In this document: positions 55,671-62,415 of the stretch, in pieces
How the letters are laid out: every line of letters begins with the position of its first letter
Position numbering within the stretch: position 1 is the stretch's first letter
DNA from: Chitinophagaceae bacterium
Lineage (GTDB): Bacteria > Bacteroidota > Bacteroidia > Chitinophagales > Chitinophagaceae
Direction of reading: 5' to 3'
DNA length: 64,000 nucleotides
Assembly (NCBI GenBank): GCA_016702745.1
Contig: JADJDJ010000002.1
Span: 930,001-994,000 of the forward strand
Position numbers and translations under genes: made by a program
Notes under the pieces: generated by a model
What the model was told of the DNA's origin: nothing
The model's input: the letters and a program-made list of their open reading frames with translations, nothing else
Database searches by the model: none

Positions 55671-56048
55671 ATGAAATTATTTTTTTCAATGATCATTTTG
55701 GGAACAGTAATGCTGACGGTGCAGTCTTGCTATTATGATAAGGAAGACCTTTTATATGGCAATGGCAATGTTCCCTGTACAGATACAAGTGCCGTATCCT
55801 ATACACAGAAAGTAGTGCCGATCCTGCAGCAGTATTGCTACAGTTGTCACAGCGGCGGTTTCCCTTCGGGAAATGTGCTGATGGGAACTTACGCAGCTGA
55901 CAAAGCGATTGGCACAAATGGCTCCTTGTATGGATCCATCAGTTATGCTACCGGTTATTCACCCATGCCAAAAGGCATGTCGAAAATGACCCCCTGCCAG
56001 ATTGCGACTATTAAAAAATGGGTCGATAGTGGCATGCCCAATAATTAA
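55671..56048 (+). CDS. Mono-haem cytochrome c lipoprotein
   Basis: A 125-residue lipoprotein: signal MKLFFSMIILGTVMLTVQSC with Cys 20 lipidated. A single canonical haem motif CYSCH sits at about residue 59, followed by SGGFPSG, LYGSISYATGYSPMPKG (possible axial Met in SPMP), and the closing segment CQIATIKKWVDSGMPNN, which repeats the C-terminal pattern of the preceding gene. It is a PSCyt-like c-type cytochrome. Ten bases after the preceding gene, so co-transcribed. Confidence 0.82.
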   Translation: MKLFFSMIILGTVMLTVQSCYYDKEDLLYGNGNVPCTDTSAVSYTQKVVPILQQYCYSCHSGGFPSGNVLMGTYAADKAIGTNGSLYGSISYATGYSPMPKGMSKMTPCQIATIKKWVDSGMPNN

Positions 56049-56065
56049 CCACCTAATTATTTTTT

Positions 56066-56521
56066 ATGAAACGAAAAAAAATTGTTCGTTTTGTTGTACT
56101 CCCGCTGCTGGTCATCATCGCTGGCGTGGCATTCTATATTTATAAAGAATACAACCGGACGCATAAAGACACCAGTAAAATAAAACCGGATTACGAGGTG
56201 ACCGCCAACAGTCTGCTGACAGAATTTGGCAGTAATGAAACAGCTTCCAATAAAAAGTACTGGGACAAAGTGCTCCGGGTAGAAGGGCCGGTGAAAGAAG
56301 TGTTGCAGGACGATAAAGGATTTTATTCGATCGTGCTGGGAGATACAGCTTCACTTTCCTCGGTACGATGCAGTGTGGACAGCAGCCATAGTGCCGAAGC
56401 GGGGTCCCTGCAAAAGGGAACCATCATCGCCGTAAAAGGAATTTGCTCCGGTTATAATGCCGATGAGTTGTTGGGTTCTGATGTGATACTGGTTCGAAGT
56501 GTCGTTGATCAAAAAAAATAA
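56066..56521 (+). CDS. OB-fold (tRNA_anti-like) membrane-anchored protein
   Basis: A 151-residue protein with one N-terminal membrane helix (VRFVVLPLLVIIAGVAFYIYKEY) and a domain of the tRNA_anti-like OB-fold type (about 45-145): NSLLTEFGSNETASNKKYWDKVLRVEGPV, then VLGDTASLSSVRCSVDSS and VKGICSGYNADELLGSDVIL. In Bacteroidota this domain occurs next to haem and YceI genes; the ligand is unknown. Starts 17 bases after the cytochrome gene. Confidence 0.75.
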   Translation: MKRKKIVRFVVLPLLVIIAGVAFYIYKEYNRTHKDTSKIKPDYEVTANSLLTEFGSNETASNKKYWDKVLRVEGPVKEVLQDDKGFYSIVLGDTASLSSVRCSVDSSHSAEAGSLQKGTIIAVKGICSGYNADELLGSDVILVRSVVDQKK

Positions 56522-56547
56522 AACATCAAAAAATTAAATTTCCGAAC

Positions 56548-57108
56548 ATGAAAAAAATGATCTTATTCCTGATGGTTCCGGTTCTGTTTGCCGGACCTCT
56601 ATGTGCCCAGAAATTTTTTACAAAAACGGGTACCATTGGCTTTGATGCCACAACCTCTTCTTCCCCAGAAAAAATTGAAGGGAAGAACAGAAGTGCAACC
56701 TGCGTAATGGACACTAAAAACGGGGCCATTCAGTTTGCTGTGCTGATGAAAGGATTTGCCTTTGAAAGAGCTTTGATGGAAGAACATTTCAATGAGAACT
56801 ATGTGGAAAGCCACAAGTTCCCGAAAGCTGAATTCAAGGGGAAAGTAAAAGATGCTGAACAGATCGATTTTTCAAAAGATGGCACGCATACGGTGAAAGT
56901 AAAAGGAGATCTTACCATGCATGGACAAACAAAAGAAGTGGAAACCACAGGGAAGCTGGTAATCCAGGGAGGTAAAGTCAATGCAAATGCATCTTTCAAT
57001 GTAAAGCTGTCCGATTTTGATATCTCCATTCCCGGCCTGGTCTCCGACAAAGTTTCTAAATCTGCAATAATCACCGTGGCCTGCACAATGGAGCCCTTAA
57101 AGAACTAA
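56548..57108 (+). CDS. YceI family periplasmic protein
   Basis: A 186-residue exported protein with signal peptide MKKMILFLMVPVLFAGPLCAQ. The YceI lipocalin-like beta barrel is visible: FTKTGTIGFDATTSS, AVLMKGFAFERALMEEHFNENYVESHKFPKAEFKG, GDLTMHGQTKEVE, and a C-terminal KLSDFDISIPGLVSDKVSKSAIITVACTM. Family members bind isoprenoid quinones or similar lipids in the periplasm. Context links it to cytochromes and a DUF5777 barrel. Confidence 0.9.
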   Translation: MKKMILFLMVPVLFAGPLCAQKFFTKTGTIGFDATTSSSPEKIEGKNRSATCVMDTKNGAIQFAVLMKGFAFERALMEEHFNENYVESHKFPKAEFKGKVKDAEQIDFSKDGTHTVKVKGDLTMHGQTKEVETTGKLVIQGGKVNANASFNVKLSDFDISIPGLVSDKVSKSAIITVACTMEPLKN

Positions 57109-57116
57109 TCAGCACT

Positions 57117-58034
57117 ATGGAAAACAAGAAACAAAGCAGGAGAATCCTGTTGTTCGCCACTGCGCTGTTAATGACCGGTTCCGGACTTTTTGCCCAGGAT
57201 GAGGACCTGTTGAAACTGGTGGGTGGGGATGAGAAACCCAAAAAAGAGAGGATCAAATATGCATTTAAATCTCCCCGTGTCATAAACGGGCATTCGATAG
57301 AATTTTTGAATCCTGGAACCATGGATTTCAGGATACTGCACCGGTTCGGACAATTGGATAAAGGGTATGAAAACTTTTTCGGTCTCGATCAGGCCAGTAT
57401 GCGGATGGGTTTTGATTTTGGTATCTTGCATAACCTGATGGCTGGGATCGGTAGGAGCACCTATAAAAAAGAACTGGACGGATTTATTAAATATGCGCCC
57501 ATGCGACAGTCCACCGGCCCATGGAGTTCTCCGGTTACTGTGGCATTTGTTGCCGGGATGACACTGGATGGTTTACCATGGGCCGATCCGGACCGGAAGA
57601 ATTTTTATACTTCCCGACTGGGCTATTATTTCCAGGCGATTATTGGTAGAAAATTCAGTGAAGGCTTTACCCTGCAGCTGAGTCCAACCATGGTACACCG
57701 TAATCTGGTGCCACTTGCAACAGAACCAAATAATGTATATGCGCTGGGAGTCGGCGGAAGGCTTAAAGTGTCAAAACGGATGGCTATTACCTGGGATTAT
57801 TCGCATGTTGTAATTGGAATGCCGGATAGTGGTTACTATCACCCGCTGTCTGTAGGGTTGGATATTGAAACCGGGGGGCACGTTTTCCAGTTGCATTTCT
57901 CCAATTCAACAGGGATGAATGAGCGGGCCTTTATCACTGAAACAACCAATCAGTGGGGAAAAGGCGAAATCAGATTCGGATTTAACCTGTCAAGGGTATT
58001 CCAGATCAGGAAAACGAAAGCTGCTACACATTGA
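57117..58034 (+). CDS. DUF5777 outer-membrane beta-barrel protein
   Basis: A 305-residue exported protein with signal peptide ending SGLFAQ. After an acidic/basic stretch (DEDLLKLVGGDEKPKKERIKY), FKSPRVINGHSIEFLNPGTMDFRILHRFG starts the DUF5777 barrel, with many short amphipathic strands up to the C-terminal region. The function of DUF5777 is not established. It starts eight bases after YceI, so same operon. Confidence 0.85.
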   Translation: MENKKQSRRILLFATALLMTGSGLFAQDEDLLKLVGGDEKPKKERIKYAFKSPRVINGHSIEFLNPGTMDFRILHRFGQLDKGYENFFGLDQASMRMGFDFGILHNLMAGIGRSTYKKELDGFIKYAPMRQSTGPWSSPVTVAFVAGMTLDGLPWADPDRKNFYTSRLGYYFQAIIGRKFSEGFTLQLSPTMVHRNLVPLATEPNNVYALGVGGRLKVSKRMAITWDYSHVVIGMPDSGYYHPLSVGLDIETGGHVFQLHFSNSTGMNERAFITETTNQWGKGEIRFGFNLSRVFQIRKTKAATH

Positions 58035-58149
58035 GGGCTGATGAAATGAAGGATCAGATTTTTATAAAATATGACGGCTTTCCTGAATGCTGATGTCCCG
58101 TTGCAGTTGTTGATAAATCGCAGGACAGTCTAGTATTTTATAGTGAATA

Positions 58150-58181
58150 GCAGCAGTCAGTTTTTGTCCGCTGCTTTTTTT
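58150..58181 (+). terminator. Intrinsic terminator before the second peroxidase gene
   Basis: GCAGC (58150-58154) pairs with GCTGC (58170-58174), with weaker internal pairs, and is followed by seven T. Closes the operon ending at 58034. Confidence 0.65.
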
Positions 58182-58182
58182 G

Positions 58183-58190
58183 CATATTTG
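58183..58190 (+). promoter_or_regulatory. Possible -7 element of the second peroxidase gene
   Basis: CATATTTG differs from TAnnTTTG only in the first base and is four bases from the ATG at 58195. Confidence 0.4.
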
Positions 58191-58194
58191 CTGC

Positions 58195-59247
58195 ATGCGA
58201 AAGCTGCTTGTCATCCTTTTTCTGCTGTTACCGGTTTGTTTTTTATTGGCCTTCCAAAAGGAAAACTTAAGAGATATCTATTCCCGGCCTGCTACCGGCT
58301 GGCCAAAGCCGTGGGTTGATGAAGGATTGTCATGGACCGAACTGGGCCCCCTGCCTCCCGGTCCGCTCTCAGGTAAGGAAGATTCCCTGAAGGATATTAT
58401 TCATCTGGGTAAAATTTTATTTTTTGATCCAAGGCTCAGTGCTTCCGGTAAAATCAGTTGTGCCAGTTGTCATCAGCCGCAACTGAACTGGACCGATGGA
58501 AAGGCGAAGGCGGTGGGGCATGAAGGAGCGATGACCAAAAGAAATTCCCCAAGTATTGCCAATACCTGGTTTTACCGCCGCTTATTCTGGGATGGCCGTT
58601 CCCGTGACCTGCAGGACCAGGCATTCGCGCCCATCATCAGTGAATCGGAGATGGCCAGTGATATGCCGGATGTGATGATCAGATTGAGAAGGAATCAAAA
58701 CTACCGGGAACTCTTTAAAAAAGCCTATGGCAATGATCAGATCGATCCCGACAGGATGACGGGTGCCATTGCCCTCTTTGAAAAAACAGTGATCAGCCGG
58801 AAAAGCCGTTTTGATCAGTTTTTAGAAGGCGATCGCAAAGCCTTAAACAATGCAGAACTAAGGGGGCTTCATTTATTCCGCACAAAAGCCCGTTGTATGA
58901 ATTGTCATCACGGACCACTATTGACCGATAATCAGTTTCACCGTACTGGTTTTTCGGGTGATGATGTTGGTTATTATAAATTGACCCACCTGGATGCGGA
59001 CAGCGGTAAGTTCAAAACGCCTTCTTTGAGGGATGTGATGCAAACGGGACCCTGGATGCATGACGGGATGCAGCCGGATATGCCTGCGATTTTGGAAGCA
59101 TTTAACCGGGCGGACCAGCCCGGCATCCGGAATAACCTGATCAAGCCGCTGGGACTGACCAAGAAAGAAAAAGCGGATTTACTGGCATTTTTAAGGGCTA
59201 TTTCGGCTCCGGCGGTGGATTTTTTCCCACCTGTCCTGCCTGAATAA
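58195..59247 (+). CDS. Di-haem cytochrome c peroxidase
   Basis: A 350-residue exported protein. ATG at 58195 gives a signal peptide (MRKLLVILFLLLPVCFLLAF). Two haem motifs CASCH (about 98) and CMNCH (about 236) are present, with the GKILFFDPRLSASG N-terminal block, TKRNSPSIANTWF, FWDGRSRDLQDQ, and FKTPSLRDVMQTGPWMHDG. It has the shape of the MauG/CCP family and is shorter and intact, unlike the broken paralogue at 1.9-3.8 kb. Reduces hydrogen peroxide in the periplasm using electrons from cytochromes. Confidence 0.93.
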   Translation: MRKLLVILFLLLPVCFLLAFQKENLRDIYSRPATGWPKPWVDEGLSWTELGPLPPGPLSGKEDSLKDIIHLGKILFFDPRLSASGKISCASCHQPQLNWTDGKAKAVGHEGAMTKRNSPSIANTWFYRRLFWDGRSRDLQDQAFAPIISESEMASDMPDVMIRLRRNQNYRELFKKAYGNDQIDPDRMTGAIALFEKTVISRKSRFDQFLEGDRKALNNAELRGLHLFRTKARCMNCHHGPLLTDNQFHRTGFSGDDVGYYKLTHLDADSGKFKTPSLRDVMQTGPWMHDGMQPDMPAILEAFNRADQPGIRNNLIKPLGLTKKEKADLLAFLRAISAPAVDFFPPVLPE

Positions 59248-59269
59248 GCAACCAATCCAACCAAAAAAC

Positions 59270-59277
59270 TATCTTTG
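59270..59277 (+). promoter_or_regulatory. -7 element of the DUF4920 gene
   Basis: TATCTTTG, exact match, 27 bases before the ATG at 59305. No clear -33 element. Confidence 0.5.
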
Positions 59278-59304
59278 TATTCTGAAATTTAATAAACGAT
59301 CAAT

Positions 59305-59751
59305 ATGAAAAAGTTATTCCTTACACTGATGATTGCGGGTTTTGGATTCCTGGCCAATGCCCAGCCTCCGGATGGAGATGCCAAAATCGGAGAATGGTAT
59401 GGTGAAAAAGTGGATCCCAAAGGTGCTATGCCAATCAGCGATGCGGTGACCAAACTCAACGAGGGAAAAGAAGAAGTGGATGGTAAAGTAAAAGCTAAGA
59501 TTATAGAAGTATGTGAAAAGAAAGGTTGCTGGGTGAAACTGGACCTGGGTAATGGTGAAACCGCAACGGTGAAAATGAAAGACTATGGATTTTTCCTGCC
59601 TTTGGCTGCCAAAGGAAAAACAGTGGTGATCGACGGCGAACTGAAGATGAAGACCACTTCCGTGGCTGAACTGAAACATTATGCCGAAGATGCTAAAAAA
59701 TCCAAAGAAGAAATTGATGCCATCAAAGAACCCAAAAAGAAATCAGGGTGA
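59305..59751 (+). CDS. DUF4920 family exported protein
   Basis: A 148-residue exported protein with signal peptide MKKLFLTLMIAGFGFLANAQ. The DUF4920 domain shows IIEVCEKKGCWVKLDLGNG (two Cys around a KKG turn), VKMKDYGFFLPLAAKGK and VVIDGELKMKTTSVAELKHYAEDA. The C-terminus is lysine rich. Function is not known; its place between a cytochrome peroxidase and a TonB receptor suggests a metal or haem role. Confidence 0.85.
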   Translation: MKKLFLTLMIAGFGFLANAQPPDGDAKIGEWYGEKVDPKGAMPISDAVTKLNEGKEEVDGKVKAKIIEVCEKKGCWVKLDLGNGETATVKMKDYGFFLPLAAKGKTVVIDGELKMKTTSVAELKHYAEDAKKSKEEIDAIKEPKKKSG

Positions 59752-59990
59752 TGGCAAAAGGCATCGTGGTAGTGGATTAATCTGGTTTCAAATTTTTTTG
59801 AACTGTCCTGTTAACAGCGGGACAGTTTTTTTTTGTCCATACAAGCCCAGTCTCATCCTCCTGATTATCGCTGCATTTGTTTTTACGGATTCTTATATCC
59901 TGTTTTGTTTTCCATAATACGTAAATCGTTTTCCCGATCCGGCATGTCCTGCTTTTTTTAAGGAAGGACATTTGTAAAAAAATACCAAAC
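59752..59990 (+). other. Intergenic region with terminator and TonB-receptor leader
   Basis: 239 bases holding the terminator at 59801-59834. GACATTTG near 59968-59975 is a one-mismatch -7 element 15 bases before the receptor ATG. Nothing else recognisable. Confidence 0.4.
59801..59834 (+). terminator. Intrinsic terminator
   Basis: AACTGTCC (59801-59808) pairs with GGACAGTT (59819-59826), followed by a long T run. Confidence 0.9.
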
Positions 59991-62201
59991 ATGCGGAGAG
60001 GAATATTGACCCTGGCGATACTGACTGCAATCACTGATGGGTATACACAGGTACAGCAACCGGTTTTTCATGATGATTCCACCAAACCCATTCATAAATA
60101 CCTGCCTGATATTACGGTGGTGGGCAGAAACAGCAAGAGTGATTACCAGCAAATGCCCGAAGTGGTGGGCACTTCTATTTATGCGGGAAAGAAAAATGCA
60201 TTGATTGTTCTGGATAATGTTCAGGGCAATGTGGTGAACAATACCATGCGTCAGGTATTGGCCAAGGTCCCCGGTATTCATATATGGGAAAGCGATCCAA
60301 GCGGAATTCAGGTTGGGATTGCAGCCAGAGGGTTAAGTCCGAACCGCAGCTGGGAATTCAATATCCGGCAGAATGGGTACGATATTGCGGCTGATCCCTT
60401 TGGTTATCCGGAAGCCTATTATAATCCGCAATTACAGGCTGTTCAGCGGATTGAAGTAGTAAGGGGGCAGGGAGCATTGCAATACGGGCCGCAGTTCGGA
60501 GGGCTGGTCAATTATATATTAAGAAATGGCAGTGAGATCAATAAGGAAATAGCTTTTGAATCACAGCAAACGGTTGGAAGTAATGCACTCTTCAACAGTT
60601 ATAATGCGATTGGCGGAAAAAAAGGGCGTTGGCATTATTATTCATTTTTCGACCACAGAAACGGGGATGGCTGGCGGAGTAACAGCCGCTATTTTACCAA
60701 TTCCGCTTATGGCACCGCTACCTATTATTTTTCACCTGCTATTTCACTCACTGCAGAACTGATGCGCTCCCATATCCGCAGCCAGCAACCGGGTGGATTA
60801 ACGGATCAACAGGCTGCTTCAGCACCCGATCAGAGTTTGCGTTCCAGAAACTGGTTTGATATTACCTGGACAACACCAGCCCTGATTTTCAACTGGCAGA
60901 TCAATGAGCATACCCGGTGGAATACCAAATTATTTGCAACCATCGGCAACCGGAACAGCGTGGGCTATTTACAAAGTATACTGGTACCTGATAGTATCAA
61001 TCCTGCAACCCTGCAGTATAATAACAGGGTTGTGAATCTTGATCAATACCGGAATACCGGACTGGAAAGCCGGATCATCACAACTTATACAATCGGGAAA
61101 GCAGAACAAACCTTATCGGGTGGTATCAGGTTATATACCGGAGTGACGAAACGCGAAGCGGATGGAAAAGGAACTACCGGTACGGATTATGATGTGGACA
61201 TTATTGGCAATTTTCCGAGAGATATTGCATTCAGATCTTATAATGCGGCAGTATTTATAGAAAATATTTTCAGACTGACACCAAAGTGGCTCTTGATTCC
61301 CGGTGTTCGCTATGAATGGCTGAAAGGTACGGCAGCAGGAATAAATGGGTATACCACATCTGGTACAGCAATTCTGCTGCAAAATATTGCCCGGAGCAGA
61401 AGTTTTTTACTGGCAGGTATCGGAACGGAGTACCATATCACTTCATCAACAGAAATCTATGGGAATATCACCCAGGCTTATCGGCCTATTCAATTCGCCA
61501 ATCTGCAGGCACCACCCAGCACGGATATAGTGGACCAGGATCTGAAAGATTCAAAAGGATATAATATAGACTTAGGATACAGGGGAAAGATCAGGAATTA
61601 CCTGCAGTTTGATATCAGTATTTATTATTTAAAATATAACAACCGCATCGGAACAGTTACGGTGAACGCAACACCCGCTTACCGGCTGATCACCAATGTG
61701 GGAAGCAGTAACAGCAGGGGCATTGAATCCTATATTGAATTCAATCCCTGGCGGGCATTTTCCAAAAGCACAAAGGCCGATATTATTTTATTTGCATCCT
61801 ATAGTTATACAAAAGCCCGTTATGGTACTGATCATAAAGATGCAGCCACCCGGGGTAAAAAAGTAGAGAATGCCCCGGAACATATTTTCCGTTCAGGGAT
61901 CAGTGCAGGGTATAAAAAAGTATTATTGACTACACAAATAAGTTATGTGGGGGAAACATTCAGTGATGCCAATAATACCAAACAACCGTTAGCGAACGGC
62001 AACACCGGATTGATCCCTTCTTATATGGTTACAGATGTAACGCTCACCTGTAAGTTTACGAAGGCACTCAATCTGAAAGCTGGAATCAATAATTTATTCA
62101 ACAAGGCGTATTTCACCCGTCGTGCCGGTGGCTATCCGGGGCCAGGTGTTTTACCTGCAGATGGCCGTACATTTTTCTTAAGTGCAGGGTTCAGTTTATA
62201 A
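59991..62201 (+). CDS. TonB-dependent outer-membrane receptor, FecA-like
   Basis: A 736-residue outer-membrane receptor. Short N-terminal signal, then a plug domain (about 75-200; RQVLAKVPGIHIWESDPSG, GIAARGLSPNRSWEF, IRQNGYDIAADPFGYPEAYYNPQLQAVQRIEVVRGQG, QYGPQFGGLVNYILR), which is the FecA-type order. A 22-strand barrel follows, ending ...FFLSAGFSL with terminal aromatic pattern. FecA-like receptors take up ferric citrate or related chelates; no FecR/FecI pair is adjacent, so the ligand is uncertain. Has its own upstream and downstream terminators. Confidence 0.92.
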   Translation: MRRGILTLAILTAITDGYTQVQQPVFHDDSTKPIHKYLPDITVVGRNSKSDYQQMPEVVGTSIYAGKKNALIVLDNVQGNVVNNTMRQVLAKVPGIHIWESDPSGIQVGIAARGLSPNRSWEFNIRQNGYDIAADPFGYPEAYYNPQLQAVQRIEVVRGQGALQYGPQFGGLVNYILRNGSEINKEIAFESQQTVGSNALFNSYNAIGGKKGRWHYYSFFDHRNGDGWRSNSRYFTNSAYGTATYYFSPAISLTAELMRSHIRSQQPGGLTDQQAASAPDQSLRSRNWFDITWTTPALIFNWQINEHTRWNTKLFATIGNRNSVGYLQSILVPDSINPATLQYNNRVVNLDQYRNTGLESRIITTYTIGKAEQTLSGGIRLYTGVTKREADGKGTTGTDYDVDIIGNFPRDIAFRSYNAAVFIENIFRLTPKWLLIPGVRYEWLKGTAAGINGYTTSGTAILLQNIARSRSFLLAGIGTEYHITSSTEIYGNITQAYRPIQFANLQAPPSTDIVDQDLKDSKGYNIDLGYRGKIRNYLQFDISIYYLKYNNRIGTVTVNATPAYRLITNVGSSNSRGIESYIEFNPWRAFSKSTKADIILFASYSYTKARYGTDHKDAATRGKKVENAPEHIFRSGISAGYKKVLLTTQISYVGETFSDANNTKQPLANGNTGLIPSYMVTDVTLTCKFTKALNLKAGINNLFNKAYFTRRAGGYPGPGVLPADGRTFFLSAGFSL

Positions 62202-62219
62202 AAAAAATTCATTGTTGTC

Positions 62220-62249
62220 AATGCCTTCCTCATCAGGAAGGCATTTTTT
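62220..62249 (+). terminator. Intrinsic terminator
   Basis: AATGCCTTCC (62220-62229) pairs with GGAAGGCATT (62236-62245), followed by TTTT. It ends the first TonB receptor gene. Confidence 0.9.
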
Positions 62250-62273
62250 GTTGAATGAATTTGACTTCATACA

Positions 62274-62285
62274 TGATTAATATCA
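62274..62285. promoter_or_regulatory. FNR/CRP-like palindrome before the second TonB receptor
   Basis: TGAT-TAAT-ATCA is a perfect 12-base palindrome of the TTGAT-N4-ATCAA type lacking the outer T/A. It lies about 130 bases upstream of the receptor ATG. Confidence 0.45.
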
Positions 62286-62415
62286 GTCAGGCAGATGATC
62301 ATGTATCGAAGGCGGGTCATTTATTTGTCAAAGAATTTTTCATCATCATTTCATGACACACACGTGATAAAAAAAATGCAGGGCATGCAAATCTTTGTGT
62401 CTGTAATAAATGATT

